The notes: a model not told the origin generated them from the letters alone. DNA of 61,606 bases from Leuconostoc gelidum subsp. gelidum KCTC 3527 (GCF_000166715.1 NZ_AEMI01000018.1:1-61606); one strand, 5' to 3'; positions 33,487-43,317 are shown, numbered from the stretch's first letter. A program made the numbers and translations.

Positions 33487-35025
33487 ATGGAATATATGAT
33501 TGGCGTCGATTTAGGTACAACAGCGACAAAAGCAGTTTTATTTGATGATCAGAATCAAGTTGTTACAACTGTTAGCAAAGCATATCCGTTATACCGTGAT
33601 TTACCAGATATGGCTGAAGAAGATTTAGACGAAATCTTTGATGCGCTAATGGATGCTTTGCATGATATTGTGCGTGAAGCTCACTTTAAGAAGGACGATG
33701 TGGTTGCTGCCGTCTCATTTTCATCGGCTATGCATTCATTAATTGCATTTGATGAAGATTGGCAACCACTGACTCGTGTTATTACATGGGCCGATACACG
33801 TGCTGTAAAATATACAGAAAAATTAAAAGAATCGGGTCTTGGTGACGAAATCTATAAAAAAACCGGCACACCGATTCACCCAATGGCACCTTTATCAAAA
33901 TTACTATGGTTGCAAGCAGAACATCCTGATATTTATAATCGTGCCGCACATTACTTAGGTATCAAGGAATATTTATTCCATCGTTTGTTTGGTACAAACA
34001 AAATGGATATTTCTTTGGCTTCCGGTACGGGATTATTTAACATTTTCAATCTTGATTGGGATGAACAAGCTTTAAAAGTTACTGGTATACATAAAGAACA
34101 ATTGCCAACACCGGTTGAACCATATGAATACGAAACTGAAATGGCGACAGAGTATGCTGTGATTACGGGCCTACCAAGTAGTACACCATTTGTTTATGGT
34201 GCAGGTGATGGTCCCTTATCTAATTTAGGTGTTAATGCGGTTAAACCTGGTGTTGCAGCAATTACGATTGGGACGTCAGGTGCCATTCGTGTCGTCTCAG
34301 ATCAACCAGTGATTGATCCAAAGGGGCGAACATTTACTTATGCTTTGGATAAGGATCATTGGGTAATTGGTGGACCTGTTAACAATGGTGGGGATGTCTT
34401 TCGATGGGCGCGCGACAATATGTTTGATGCCGAAAAATCAACGGCTGCTTTGCTTGGAACGGATGCTTACGATTTAATGACACAGATTGCTTCGCGAGTT
34501 CCTGCGGGTTCTGAAGGTTTGATTTTTCATCCCTATTTAGGTGGGGAACGTGCACCCATTTGGGATGCAAACGCTCGAGGGTCATTCTTTGGTTTAAATC
34601 ACGGACATACACGAGCACATATGTTGCGAGCTGTTCTTGAAGGTATCACATTTAATATTTATATGGTTAGTTTAGCGTTAGAAGAAGTTGTTGGTGATCT
34701 AAAATCGATTCAAGCAACTGGTGGATTTGCGCGTTCACCATTATGGCGTCAAATGTTTGCTGATATTTTTGAACAACCTGTTACTGTACCAGAAGCGTTT
34801 GAGTCTGGGGCGCTAGCTGCAGTGATTGTGGCACAAAAAGCTTTGGGAAAAATTGATGATTTATACGAAATTGAAAAGTACGTTGGCAATTCAAATACGT
34901 ATCAACCAATGCCTGAAAATTTTGACGCCTATCGTGAATTAGCGCCTATTTTTATTCGTTTATCTCGACAGTTACAGACTGAATATGAGAATATTGCAAA
35001 TTATCAAAGAAAACATGCTAAGTAA
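33487..35025 (+). CDS. gntK: Gluconokinase (FGGY family)
   Basis: A 512-residue FGGY carbohydrate kinase. The N-terminal IGVDLGTTATKAVLFD phosphate-binding motif, WADTRA and the C-terminal GGFARSPLWRQMFADI adenosine motif are intact, and the length fits FGGY kinases. The neighbouring gnd and gntP genes make gluconate the likely substrate, producing 6-phosphogluconate for the phosphoketolase pathway. AAGGAAA precedes the ATG. The gnd terminator upstream suggests it is less expressed than gnd. Confidence 0.92.
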   Translation: MEYMIGVDLGTTATKAVLFDDQNQVVTTVSKAYPLYRDLPDMAEEDLDEIFDALMDALHDIVREAHFKKDDVVAAVSFSSAMHSLIAFDEDWQPLTRVITWADTRAVKYTEKLKESGLGDEIYKKTGTPIHPMAPLSKLLWLQAEHPDIYNRAAHYLGIKEYLFHRLFGTNKMDISLASGTGLFNIFNLDWDEQALKVTGIHKEQLPTPVEPYEYETEMATEYAVITGLPSSTPFVYGAGDGPLSNLGVNAVKPGVAAITIGTSGAIRVVSDQPVIDPKGRTFTYALDKDHWVIGGPVNNGGDVFRWARDNMFDAEKSTAALLGTDAYDLMTQIASRVPAGSEGLIFHPYLGGERAPIWDANARGSFFGLNHGHTRAHMLRAVLEGITFNIYMVSLALEEVVGDLKSIQATGGFARSPLWRQMFADIFEQPVTVPEAFESGALAAVIVAQKALGKIDDLYEIEKYVGNSNTYQPMPENFDAYRELAPIFIRLSRQLQTEYENIANYQRKHAK

Positions 35026-35062
35026 ATACAGATAATAAGTGAGTCAGTTAATTTTTTCATAT

Positions 35063-35090
35063 TTGATTCATTAATATCTCTTGTTATAAT
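35063..35090 (+). promoter_or_regulatory. Promoter of gntP
   Basis: TTGATT (35063-35068), 16 bases, TATAAT (35085-35090). Transcription would start near 35097, giving a leader of about 48 bases. Confidence 0.6.
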
Positions 35091-35115
35091 AAATAATTGT
35101 TTAGGAGAAAACGCG

Positions 35116-35139
35116 TTGTTAAGGATACGCGTTATATAA
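35116..35139 (+). CDS. 7-codon leader ORF ahead of gntP
   Basis: AGGAG at 35103-35107 is correctly spaced to a TTG at 35116 that reads seven codons to a TAA at 35137, six bases before the gntP ATG. gntP has no ribosome binding site of its own, so re-initiation after this mini-ORF is a plausible way to start it. Unproven. Confidence 0.3.
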   Translation: MLRIRVI

Positions 35140-35144
35140 ATAAC

Positions 35145-36527
35145 ATGGAATTTGTCATGTTGATTGTATCAATTTTGATCTTGTTGCTCTTGATAGCTAA
35201 GTTCAAATTAAATACATTCGTTTCATTAATTATTACAGCTTTTATTTTGGCTTTGCTACTCGGTATGAAGCCTATGCAAATTCCAGATGCTGTATTAGGA
35301 TCACAAGGTGTTGGGAATATCTTGGGACCTAATTCTGTTATCTTTATTTTTGGTGGCATGATTGGTCGACTAGTTGCCGATGCTGGCGGTTCATATCGCA
35401 TTGCTAAAACGTTGATTGACTGGTTTGGTGTCAAGCGCTTACAGTGGGCGGTATTGATTGCGTCGTTTATTATTGGTATTTCAATGATCTTCGGTGTGGG
35501 CATGGTATTATTAATTCCTATTGTGTTTGCTGTTGCGATTGAATCAGGGGTACCATTACTTTATCTCGGTATCTCGATGACTGCCGCACTATCATCTGCA
35601 CAAGGATTTTTGCCGCCTCAGCCAGCACCAACGGCGGTTGCGTCAGCATTGGGTGCTAATATTGGTATGATGCTGATCTTTGGACTAGTTGTCTCAGTTA
35701 TCACAGCTATTGTTGCGGGACCACTATTTACAAAATTGGCACAAAAATATGCGCCTGATGCATTTCAATTTAAAACTGAAATTGCCGCAGTGGGCCCCGT
35801 GAAAGAATATGATTTAAAAGCAACACCTAATTTTGGATTATCTGTGTTAACTTCGATATTTCCGTTAATATTTATGATTATTGCAACAATTTATAAACTG
35901 ATTTACACGGGTGGTGTGACACCCAAAAATCCAACTTTGATGGATCAAATTATTGAATTTGCTGCTAATCCGGCAGTTGCAATGACGATTGCTTTGGTTT
36001 TTGCAATATTTACAATGGGTATTTGGCAACATAAGTCGATGACCGAGGTGGGCAAATCACTGAATGCCGGTATGGCAGCAGTCGCTGGTATTTTGTTAAT
36101 TGTTGGTGGCGGTGGCGCTCTGCGTGGTGTATTGGTGACATCAGGTTTGTCAGATAAAATTGCATCGACATTCCAGTCGGGTGGTGCCATGAGCCCAATT
36201 GCTGTTGTACTATTTGCTTGGGGTGTTGCAGCAATTTTGCGTATTTCAGTTGGTTCAGCTACGGTAGCTGGTATGACAGCTGCAGGTATTGTCACAGGTA
36301 TTTTAGCTGCTAATCCAGGTAATACACTATTACCAGTGTTCGTGGCATTAGCTATTGGTGCAGGTTCACTCATTGCGTCACATGTCAATGATGCCGGTTT
36401 TTGGATTTTTAAAGAATTTTTCGATTTATCGGTTAAACAAACTTTTCAAATTTGGACAGTGCTTGAAACAATCATTTCAGTGACTGGGCTAGTAATCATT
36501 TTAATTATGACGGCTATATTTGCATAA
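35145..36527 (+). CDS. gntP: Gluconate:proton symporter GntP
   Basis: A 460-residue permease with about 12-13 helices, clearly of the GntP family: the N-terminus runs into LIAKFKLNTFVSLIITAF, then QGFLPPQPAPTAVA (the conserved HGFLPPHPGP region), GGGGALRGVLVTSG, LRISVGSATVAGMTAAG and HVNDAGFWIFKEFF. It brings gluconate into the cell for GntK. The frame is open upstream to a TTG at 35097, but family N-termini begin at the ATG at 35145 (or 35157). No local Shine-Dalgarno. Ends at a strong terminator. Confidence 0.93.
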   Translation: MEFVMLIVSILILLLLIAKFKLNTFVSLIITAFILALLLGMKPMQIPDAVLGSQGVGNILGPNSVIFIFGGMIGRLVADAGGSYRIAKTLIDWFGVKRLQWAVLIASFIIGISMIFGVGMVLLIPIVFAVAIESGVPLLYLGISMTAALSSAQGFLPPQPAPTAVASALGANIGMMLIFGLVVSVITAIVAGPLFTKLAQKYAPDAFQFKTEIAAVGPVKEYDLKATPNFGLSVLTSIFPLIFMIIATIYKLIYTGGVTPKNPTLMDQIIEFAANPAVAMTIALVFAIFTMGIWQHKSMTEVGKSLNAGMAAVAGILLIVGGGGALRGVLVTSGLSDKIASTFQSGGAMSPIAVVLFAWGVAAILRISVGSATVAGMTAAGIVTGILAANPGNTLLPVFVALAIGAGSLIASHVNDAGFWIFKEFFDLSVKQTFQIWTVLETIISVTGLVIILIMTAIFA

Positions 36528-36534
36528 TATATTT

Positions 36535-36561
36535 AAAACAGAATTTCGATTCTGTTTTTTT
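36535..36561 (+). terminator. Terminator of the gluconate operon
   Basis: Perfect 10 bp stem (36535-36544 with 36549-36558) with a TTCG loop, running into T's. Confidence 0.9.
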
Positions 36562-36562
36562 G

Positions 36563-36591
36563 TTGACAATAAGATTAGAAAATGTTAATAT
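36563..36591 (+). promoter_or_regulatory. Promoter of the APC permease gene
   Basis: TTGACA (36563-36568), 17 bases, TAATAT (36586-36591), immediately after the gntP terminator. Confidence 0.75.
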
Positions 36592-36629
36592 TGTCAAGTA
36601 ACTTTTGTAACCTTTGGAGGGATAAATAT

Positions 36630-38060
36630 ATGTCGGAATCAAAATTAAAAACTGGGTGGTTTCATAAAGCGAGCCCATCGAGCTTTGCTAGTAGTGATGC
36701 ACACCTACGTAAAACACTAGGGGTTAAAGAGATGTTGGCACTAGGGATTGGTACAATTGTATCAACTGCCATCTTCACACTGCCTGGTATCGTGGCTGCG
36801 AATCATGCTGGACCGGCGGTTGCAATTTCGTTTGTCATTGCTGCTATTGTATCTGGGTTGGCCGCTTTTGCTTACTCTGAATTTGCGTCTGCTTTACCAT
36901 TTGCTGGTTCAGCTTACACTTGGGCAAATGTTGTTTTTGGAGAAGTGTTTGGCTGGATTGCTGGCTGGGCGCTTTTAGCGGAATATTTTATCGCCGTTGC
37001 CTTTGTTGCATCTGGTTGGTCAGCAAACTTTAAACTATTTCTTGGATCACACAATCTAGTCTTGCCGCCTGCCTTAGCAGGATCATTTGCTGCTGGAAAT
37101 GGTGGAATGATCGATATCGCTTCGTTATTTGCAGTTTTAATCGTAGCTGTTTTATTATGGCGCGGAACGAATACAACAGCTCGTGTCGAAAATGTACTGG
37201 TTGTTGGTAAAGTGTTAGTTATTTTGATTTTCATTGGCGTCGGTTTAACTGCCATTCATCCAGGTAACTACGTACCATTTATTCCAGCTCATAAGCCTGG
37301 TACAGACTTTGGTGGTTGGTCTGGAATATTTGCTGGTGCCTCTCAAATTTTCTTGGCTTATATTGGGTTCGACTCTATTGCTGCAAGCTCAGCTGAGGCC
37401 AAAGATCCCAAAAGAACGATGCCACGGGGTATTATCGGGTCTTTGATTATTGCAACAATACTTTTTGTAACAGTAGCATTGGTCTTAGTTGGTATGTTCC
37501 ACTATTCAAAATATGCCAATAATGCGGCTCCTGCTGCATGGGCATTGTTGCACTCTGGACATGAATTTACATCTAATTTGTTATCGATTGTGGCTTTGAT
37601 TGGTATGTTTACGGCAATTATCGGTATGATGCTTGCTGGTTCACGATTATTGTATGCCTTTGGTCGAGATGGTCTACTACCTGCTTTCTTAGGAAAAGTT
37701 AATGATAAGGGTCTCCCTAACAATGCTTTGTTAGTATTGTCAATTATTGCTATTTTGATTGGTTCTGTATTTAGCTTTACAGAGTTAGCCGGATTAATTT
37801 CTGCGGGTACATTAATTGCATTTATAATTGTTTCACTTGGGATTTATGCATTGCGTCCCCGTGAAGGCAAAGATATTCAAGAACCAGGATTTAAAATGCC
37901 ATTTTATCCAGTCATGCCAGCGCTGTCAGCATTAGGATCTGGATTTATTTTCTATGAATTAGACAATCAAGCAAAATTATATGCTTTTGGATGGTTTGTT
38001 ATAGGTTTAATTATTTACGCTGTTTACGGTGCTAGACACAGTAAAATATCACGCAAATAA
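36630..38060 (+). CDS. APC-superfamily amino acid permease (CAT/YfnA-like)
   Basis: A 476-residue transporter with about 12 helices plus extra C-terminal hydrophobic segments. LGVKEMLALGIGTIVSTAIFTLPG in helix 1 is the family motif, and AYIGFDSIAASSAEAKDPKRTMPRGI is the signature of the cationic amino acid transporter branch. Substrate specificity cannot be read from sequence. The frame is open to 36582, but GGAGG at 36616-36620 points to the ATG at 36630. A weak hairpin (about 38067-38090) separates it from the racemase gene 57 bases later, so both may form one unit handling branched-chain or D-amino acids. Confidence 0.88.
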   Translation: MSESKLKTGWFHKASPSSFASSDAHLRKTLGVKEMLALGIGTIVSTAIFTLPGIVAANHAGPAVAISFVIAAIVSGLAAFAYSEFASALPFAGSAYTWANVVFGEVFGWIAGWALLAEYFIAVAFVASGWSANFKLFLGSHNLVLPPALAGSFAAGNGGMIDIASLFAVLIVAVLLWRGTNTTARVENVLVVGKVLVILIFIGVGLTAIHPGNYVPFIPAHKPGTDFGGWSGIFAGASQIFLAYIGFDSIAASSAEAKDPKRTMPRGIIGSLIIATILFVTVALVLVGMFHYSKYANNAAPAAWALLHSGHEFTSNLLSIVALIGMFTAIIGMMLAGSRLLYAFGRDGLLPAFLGKVNDKGLPNNALLVLSIIAILIGSVFSFTELAGLISAGTLIAFIIVSLGIYALRPREGKDIQEPGFKMPFYPVMPALSALGSGFIFYELDNQAKLYAFGWFVIGLIIYAVYGARHSKISRK

Positions 38061-38066
38061 ATTTTG

Positions 38067-38094
38067 AAAGTCCTGTGAAATCAGGGCTTTTATT
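38067..38094 (+). terminator. Weak terminator between the permease and the racemase
   Basis: AAAGTCCTG (38067-38075) pairs with CAGGGCTTT (38082-38090) with one G-U pair, followed by only TATT. Likely leaky. Confidence 0.5.
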
Positions 38095-38117
38095 GTAAGC
38101 AAAAAGAAGGTGAATGT

Positions 38118-39452
38118 ATGTCAAAAAATCAAGATATTTTGAATGAAGAAAAAATGCATTTAGCAGATGCAACTCGGGTTAAATATTTTGATATTGTCCT
38201 TGACCATGGTCAAGGAGCGATAATCACTGACGCAGATGGTCGTGATTATATTGATCTTTTAGCCAGTGCTAGTGCAACTAATACTGGGCATTCACATCCA
38301 AAAGTTGTAGCAGCGATTACGGCCCAAGCCAAAAAGCTCATTCAATATACACCGGCCTATTTTGCTAATACAACGACAGCTGCTCTAGCGCAGCGATTAA
38401 CTGAGTTAGCACCTGGAAATTTTGATAAACAAGTTGCCTTTGGTAATTCGGGTTCAGATGCAAATGATGCGATGATTAAATTTGCTCGAGGATTCACGGG
38501 TCGGCAATATATTGTGAGCTTTACTGGTGCCTATCATGGCTCAACATATGGTGCATTGTCTATTTCTGGTGTGAGTTTAAATATGTCACGTCATATTGGG
38601 CCACTTTTACCAGGAATCGTTAAAGTGCCGTTTCCAGATCAAACGCAAAGATTACTTGGAGAATCGGACGATGATTTTTCAGAACGCTTATTTAAACAAT
38701 TCAAATTACCATTTGATACTTATTTACCAGCAGATGAAGTCGCTTTAGTCATCATTGAACCTATTCAGGGTGATGGTGGCATCATTAAGGCACCACAAAA
38801 GTATATGTCATTAGTTTATGAGTTTACTAGAGAAAATGGCATTGTTTTTGCTGTTGATGAGGTTAATCAAGGTTTAGGGCGGACAGGGAAGATGTGGTCG
38901 ATTGATCATTTTGGTATCGCACCGGATATGATGAGTATTGGAAAATCAATTGCAAGCGGTCTACCATTAAGTGCTGTTATTGGTCGTACTGAGATTATGT
39001 CAAGCCTGTCAGCACCAGCTAACGTCTATACAACCGCAGGTAATCCTGTTACTGCCGCAGCGGCATTAGCAACACTTGATGTCATTGAAGAAGAGCAGTT
39101 GGTGGCGCGTTCTGAAAAATTAGGTTTACTAGCGCAAGAATTTTTTGAACAGGCAGCACAACGTTATACATTTATTGGTGATGTGCGGTTATATGGGTTG
39201 AATGGTGGAATTGATATTATAGATAGTTCTGGGATGCCGGATAATGTGGCAACGACAAAGTTAATTTATCGCATTTTTGAATTAGGCGCAATCATGATTA
39301 GCCTACTTGGGAATACATTGCGTTTCCAGCCACCATTGGTGATAACAGAAAAACAATTAACCCACGCTTTTAATATCATAGAACAGGCGTTTAGTGAGTT
39401 AGCACATGGTTACTTAACTTTGCCAGAAACTGATAATCATATTGGTTGGTAA
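38118..39452 (+). CDS. Isoleucine 2-epimerase-like branched-chain amino acid racemase (class III aminotransferase fold)
   Basis: A 444-residue PLP enzyme of the class III aminotransferase fold. Long segments closely resemble, from memory, the isoleucine 2-epimerase of Lactobacillus buchneri: DLLASASATNTGHSHPKVV, VAFGNSGSDANDAMIKFARG, YIVSFTGAYHGSTYG, IEPIQGDGGIIKAP, VDEVNQGLGRTGKMW and LRFQPPLVI. The PLP lysine is Lys276 in MSIGKSIASG. Such enzymes racemise Ile (to D-allo-Ile), Val and Leu. A true omega-aminotransferase role (for example 4-aminobutyrate) is the alternative. AGAAGG precedes the ATG. The upstream APC permease may supply its substrate. Confidence 0.82.
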   Translation: MSKNQDILNEEKMHLADATRVKYFDIVLDHGQGAIITDADGRDYIDLLASASATNTGHSHPKVVAAITAQAKKLIQYTPAYFANTTTAALAQRLTELAPGNFDKQVAFGNSGSDANDAMIKFARGFTGRQYIVSFTGAYHGSTYGALSISGVSLNMSRHIGPLLPGIVKVPFPDQTQRLLGESDDDFSERLFKQFKLPFDTYLPADEVALVIIEPIQGDGGIIKAPQKYMSLVYEFTRENGIVFAVDEVNQGLGRTGKMWSIDHFGIAPDMMSIGKSIASGLPLSAVIGRTEIMSSLSAPANVYTTAGNPVTAAAALATLDVIEEEQLVARSEKLGLLAQEFFEQAAQRYTFIGDVRLYGLNGGIDIIDSSGMPDNVATTKLIYRIFELGAIMISLLGNTLRFQPPLVITEKQLTHAFNIIEQAFSELAHGYLTLPETDNHIGW

Positions 39453-39457
39453 TGTGC

Positions 39458-39463
39458 TATAAT
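39458..39463 (+). promoter_or_regulatory. Extended -10 promoter of the alaS T-box leader
   Basis: TGC directly followed by TATAAT (39458-39463) makes an extended -10; no clear -35. Start near 39470. Confidence 0.6.
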
Positions 39464-39469
39464 AATTTA

Positions 39470-39685
39470 TGAAATCTGAATATGCAAAATTTTTAGAACG
39501 TTAATTTAGAAATGTGTTGGTTAATGTAAAACACACGTCATGAATTTTGTGCTCTCGGATCATGTTGTAGCTGAAAAGTTACCGCGCCTCAGCGTTATGA
39601 GATTTAAAGGTAAAGATTAAAGATCATTACAAATTGCGGTGGTACCACGGTCACGCGTCCGCACTTTGTTATGGTCTTTTTATAG
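39470..39685 (+). promoter_or_regulatory. T-box riboswitch of alaS
   Basis: Stem I has an AGAAA box, a distal GTGTT/AACAC hairpin with GGTT, and a base helix in which ATCTGA near 39470 pairs with TCGGAT at 39555-39560. The specifier is GCT (alanine) at 39551-39553. The T-box core GCGGTGGTACCACG starts at about 39636; TGGT fits the tRNA-Ala discriminator A. The terminator stem runs from about 39619-39639 to 39659-39679, over 17 pairs, with the T-box core inside its loop region, followed by TTTTTAT. Confidence 0.9.
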
Positions 39686-39707
39686 TTAAATAAAGGAGAA
39701 ATTAATT

Positions 39708-42389
39708 ATGAAAGAACTCAATTCCTCACAAATCCGTCAAATGTTTTTAGATTTTTTTGCATCAAAGGGACATGAAATTGTACCTTCAAAAAATCTTATT
39801 CCACAAGATGATCCAACTTTATTGTGGATTAATTCAGGTGTTGCGACTTTGAAAAAATATTTTGATGGATCAGCTGTCCCAGAAAATCCAAGAATTACTA
39901 ACGCTCAAAAGGCAATTCGAACTAATGATATTGAAAATGTCGGTAAAACAGCACGGCATCATACATTATTTGAGATGATGGGTAATTTCTCAATTGGCGA
40001 TTATTTTAAAGAGGAAGGAATTCCTTGGGCGTGGGAATTATTAACAAGTCCTAAGTGGTATGGCTTGGATAAAGACTTATTGTATGTCACAGTTTATCCT
40101 AAAGACACTGAAGCTAAAAAAATCTGGCAAGAAAAAACTGATATTCCAGAGGGACATATTTATGAAGTAGAAGATAATTTTTGGGATATTGGTGAGGGAC
40201 CGTCAGGACCAGATTCAGAAATCTTCTTTGATCGCGGTAAAGATTTTCAGGACTTGCCTGACAATGACCCAGAAATGTATCCTGGTGGTGAAAATGAACG
40301 GTATTTAGAAATTTGGAATATTGTCTTTTCACAATTTAATCATCTACCAGGTTTGACAGATAACGCCCAATACCCAGAGCTGCCACATAAGAATATTGAT
40401 ACTGGTATGGGCCTTGAACGGGTGGTCTCAGTTTTCCAAAAAGGGCGTACTAATTTTGATACAGACTTATTTTTACCAATTATTAAAGCAACGGAAGCCA
40501 TGTCAGATGGTTTTAAATATGATAGTCTTATCAACTCAGAAAGTAATACAAGCTTTAAAGTTATTGCCGATCATATTCGTGCGGTAACATTTGCCATTGG
40601 CGATGGGGCACTACCTTCTAATGAAGGGCGTGGCTATGTCATTCGACGTTTACTGCGTCGCGCGGTTTTGCATGGTCAAAAATTAGGCATATCAGGTGAG
40701 TTTTTAACACAATTGGTCCCTGTTGTAGGTAATATTATGCAAAGTTATTATCCAGAGATTTTGGAAAATACAGCTAAAATTCAAAAAACAATTGCTGCTG
40801 AAGAAAAACGTTTTAATGCAACATTAACTGGTGGCTTAGCCTTGCTAAACCAGGTCATTAATCAGGCTAAGGCAGAAGGCAAGACACAATTATCGGGCGG
40901 TGATGCTTTTAAATTATCTGATACCTATGGTTTTCCTTTGGAATTAACACAGGAGCAGGCTGCTGAATCTGATTTGACTGTGGATATTAAAGGATTTAAT
41001 GATGCGCTTCAAGCACAGCGTACGCGCGCACGTGCCGCACGCACAACTGACAAGTCAATGGGCATTCAAAATGCAGTATTGACGGATTTGAAAGTTGATT
41101 CGCAGTATGTTGGGTGGTCAGTTACTGCGGTTGATGATGCCAAAATTATGGCTATTATTGGTCAAGATGATCAAGGTGTTGATGCTTTATTAAGTTCAGC
41201 TGTTACAGGTCAAAAGTTACAACTCGTATTTGATAAAACACCATTCTACGCTGAGATGGGTGGGCAAGTGGCTGATTATGGTGAGGTGTTAACTACCTCA
41301 GGTAAAGTTGTTGCGCGTGTCATTGATGTGCAAAACGCGCCAAACGGGCAACATATTCATACAGTCAATGTGCTGTGTGATTTTAATTTGATGGACACAG
41401 TGAATTTGCAAGTAGATATATCACGTCATATTGCAATATCTAAAAACCACACGGCAACCCACATGTTGGATCAATCTTTGCGTAATATTATTGGCGGTGA
41501 CATACATCAAGCTGGGTCACTTGTGGAGCCTGAATATTTACGTTTTGATTTCACCAATGAAGGACCTGTTTCAGAGGAAAATATAGAAAAAATTGAAACG
41601 TTGATGAATCACGAAATTGCTAATAACTTACCCGTGTCATGGTTAGAAACTGATATTGAATCAGCTAAAAAGATGGGTGCTGTGGCTGTGTTTGGCGAAA
41701 AATATGGCGTATTAGTTCGTGTTGTGTCAATTGGTGATTTCAATAAGGAGTTTGATGGTGGCACACATGTTAAATCTACTTCAGAACTTGGCTTGTTTAA
41801 AATTGTTTCTGAATCAGGTATTGGTGCAGGGGTTCGTCGTATTGAAGCAGTAACAGGGTTACAGGCTATTGCTTTGTATAAGGCAGAAGAAAATGCTTTA
41901 AAAGCCATTGCGACGACTGTCAAAGCGCAAAGACTAACAGATGTTCCCTCAAAAGTGGCCGATATTCAAGCAGAATTGAAAGCGACGCAACGCACATTGG
42001 AGTCACTAGAGTCTCAATTAGCTAACGCTGCTGCTGCTGAAGTATTTTCTGATGTAAAAACAAGCCATGGGCACTCATATATTACAGCACAACTACAAGT
42101 TTCAGGAATGGATGGTTTGCGACAGGTGGCCGATAATTGGAAAACGAATTATCCGTCAGATGTTTTGGTATTGGCTGCTACTGTGGATGGTCGGGTTAAT
42201 CTCATTGTAACAGCATCACCAAGCGCAAATGCTGCGGGTATTAAAGCAGGAGACTTAATTAAAACTATCGCTCCACGTGTTGGTGGCGGTGGCGGTGGGC
42301 GCCCTGATATGGCACAAGCAGGTGGTAAAAATCCTGCAGGCATTTCTGAAGCATTTGCTGAAGTAGCTAATTATTTAGCTAAAGTGTAA
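39708..42389 (+). CDS. alaS: Alanyl-tRNA synthetase
   Basis: An 893-residue synthetase. N-terminal class II catalytic domain ([17 protein letters not shown] start, [18 protein letters not shown] motif 2 area), the tRNA-recognition domain, the editing domain with [12 protein letters not shown] and the downstream [12 protein letters not shown] zinc/editing site, and a C-terminal DHHA1 domain ending [17 protein letters not shown]. All parts are complete. Controlled by the alanine T-box directly upstream; AAAGGAG precedes the ATG. The gene order alaS-ireB-ruvX-yrzB is conserved among Firmicutes. Confidence 0.97.
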   Translation: MKELNSSQIRQMFLDFFASKGHEIVPSKNLIPQDDPTLLWINSGVATLKKYFDGSAVPENPRITNAQKAIRTNDIENVGKTARHHTLFEMMGNFSIGDYFKEEGIPWAWELLTSPKWYGLDKDLLYVTVYPKDTEAKKIWQEKTDIPEGHIYEVEDNFWDIGEGPSGPDSEIFFDRGKDFQDLPDNDPEMYPGGENERYLEIWNIVFSQFNHLPGLTDNAQYPELPHKNIDTGMGLERVVSVFQKGRTNFDTDLFLPIIKATEAMSDGFKYDSLINSESNTSFKVIADHIRAVTFAIGDGALPSNEGRGYVIRRLLRRAVLHGQKLGISGEFLTQLVPVVGNIMQSYYPEILENTAKIQKTIAAEEKRFNATLTGGLALLNQVINQAKAEGKTQLSGGDAFKLSDTYGFPLELTQEQAAESDLTVDIKGFNDALQAQRTRARAARTTDKSMGIQNAVLTDLKVDSQYVGWSVTAVDDAKIMAIIGQDDQGVDALLSSAVTGQKLQLVFDKTPFYAEMGGQVADYGEVLTTSGKVVARVIDVQNAPNGQHIHTVNVLCDFNLMDTVNLQVDISRHIAISKNHTATHMLDQSLRNIIGGDIHQAGSLVEPEYLRFDFTNEGPVSEENIEKIETLMNHEIANNLPVSWLETDIESAKKMGAVAVFGEKYGVLVRVVSIGDFNKEFDGGTHVKSTSELGLFKIVSESGIGAGVRRIEAVTGLQAIALYKAEENALKAIATTVKAQRLTDVPSKVADIQAELKATQRTLESLESQLANAAAAEVFSDVKTSHGHSYITAQLQVSGMDGLRQVADNWKTNYPSDVLVLAATVDGRVNLIVTASPSANAAGIKAGDLIKTIAPRVGGGGGGRPDMAQAGGKNPAGISEAFAEVANYLAKV

Positions 42390-42525
42390 ACAAAAAGTTG
42401 GATTCTTTACCTGATTGTTATGTTACGGTTATAATAATTGGTTATAGTAGTGGTATGTAACAAATTGCGGTTTGTATATGATCATTAAGATATCATAAAT
42501 TTTTTCAAGGAAAGGAGCGTGTACG
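42390..42525 (+). promoter_or_regulatory. Leader and promoter region of ireB
   Basis: TATAAT at 42430-42435 is the best -10. A weak stem TATGAT/ATCATA (about 42476-42499) followed by AATTTTTTC could attenuate, and AAAGGAG at about 42512-42518 serves ireB. No clear alaS terminator is present, so read-through from alaS is likely. Confidence 0.4.
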
Positions 42526-42777
42526 ATGTCAGTAGGAGATGAAACAGCCATATTTGATTTTGGTAATCAAATGCCAAAGGATATTCATGATACATTAGAA
42601 ATAGTTTATAATGCTTTAGAAGAAAAGGGTTATAATCCGATTAATCAAATTGTTGGTTATTTAATGTCAGGCGATCCAGCTTATATTCCGCGTCTTAATG
42701 ATGCACGTAATTTAATTAAACGTCATGAACGTGATGAAATTATTGAAGAACTTGTACGCGCCTATTTAAAAAAATAA
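42526..42777 (+). CDS. ireB: IreB family regulatory protein (UPF0297/DUF965)
   Basis: An 83-residue protein matching IreB/YrzL over its whole length: [56 protein letters not shown]... pattern (residues about 7-60). In Enterococcus IreB is a substrate of the PASTA kinase IreK and affects cephalosporin resistance; the same link here is inference. AAAGGAG site before the ATG. Its stop overlaps the start of ruvX by one base (TAATG). Confidence 0.93.
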   Translation: MSVGDETAIFDFGNQMPKDIHDTLEIVYNALEEKGYNPINQIVGYLMSGDPAYIPRLNDARNLIKRHERDEIIEELVRAYLKK

Positions 42778-43208
42778 TGCGCATATTAGGATTAGATGTA
42801 GGAAGTCGTACAGTCGGTGTATCAGTTAGCGATCCTATGGGATGGACCGCCCAAGGTGTTGAAATTATTCGTATTAATGAGGACGAAAAGGAATTTGGAT
42901 TGAAGCGACTTGGTGAAATTATCAAGGAAAAGCAAGCGAAATCTGTCGTTGTTGGTTTACCAAAAAATATGAATAATTCTGAAGGGCCACGAGCAGAAGC
43001 TGCACGTAATTATGCCAAGATGGTCGAAGAACATTTTGAATTGCCAACAGATTTTCAGGATGAACGACTTACCACTGTGCAAGCGGAGCGTATGTTAATT
43101 GAAGAAGCAGATGTGTCACGAAAAAAGCGAAAACAAGTGATCGATAAAATTGCTGCTGAGTTTATTTTACAAAATTATTTGGATGCCAATGGTAAATTAA
43201 CAAAATAA
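42777..43208 (+). CDS. ruvX: Putative pre-16S rRNA nuclease / RuvX-YqgF family
   Basis: A 143-residue RNase H-fold protein, [22 protein letters not shown] at the N-terminus with the first catalytic Asp, [17 protein letters not shown] in the middle and the second/third acidic residues in [15 protein letters not shown]. Originally called a Holliday junction resolvase-like protein; in E. coli it processes the 5' end of 16S rRNA precursor. Translation is coupled to ireB. A strong terminator follows. Confidence 0.93.
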   Translation: MRILGLDVGSRTVGVSVSDPMGWTAQGVEIIRINEDEKEFGLKRLGEIIKEKQAKSVVVGLPKNMNNSEGPRAEAARNYAKMVEEHFELPTDFQDERLTTVQAERMLIEEADVSRKKRKQVIDKIAAEFILQNYLDANGKLTK

Positions 43209-43211
43209 GTC

Positions 43212-43244
43212 AAAACAACGTTTCTATACGAAACGTTGTTTTTA
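43212..43244 (+). terminator. Terminator after ruvX
   Basis: Perfect 13 bp stem (43212-43224 with 43230-43242) with a 5-base loop, followed by T's. Confidence 0.9.
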
Positions 43245-43247
43245 CGT

Positions 43248-43253
43248 TATAAT
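43248..43253 (+). promoter_or_regulatory. -10 box of the yrzB transcript
   Basis: TATAAT immediately after the ruvX terminator; no convincing -35, since that region is the terminator stem. Start near 43260. Confidence 0.55.
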
Positions 43254-43275
43254 AAAGTTACTAACTTTGAAGGGA

Positions 43276-43317
43276 ATGCGTGAACAAGCTGTTATCATGA
43301 CAGTATTCACGCGCTAA
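43276..43317 (+). CDS. 13-codon leader ORF ahead of yrzB
   Basis: GAAGGGA just before the ATG at 43276; the frame reads MREQAVIMTVFTR to a TAA at 43315, five bases before the yrzB ATG. The ORF also forms a hairpin (GCGTGAA/TTCACGC with inner CTGT/ACAG). yrzB has no ribosome binding site, so translational coupling to this ORF is likely. Confidence 0.45.
   Translation: MREQAVIMTVFTR

Noticed and set aside
35132-36388. Long minus-strand ORFs inside gntP
   Set aside because: Shadow frames opposite a clear permease; low-complexity products without ribosome binding sites.
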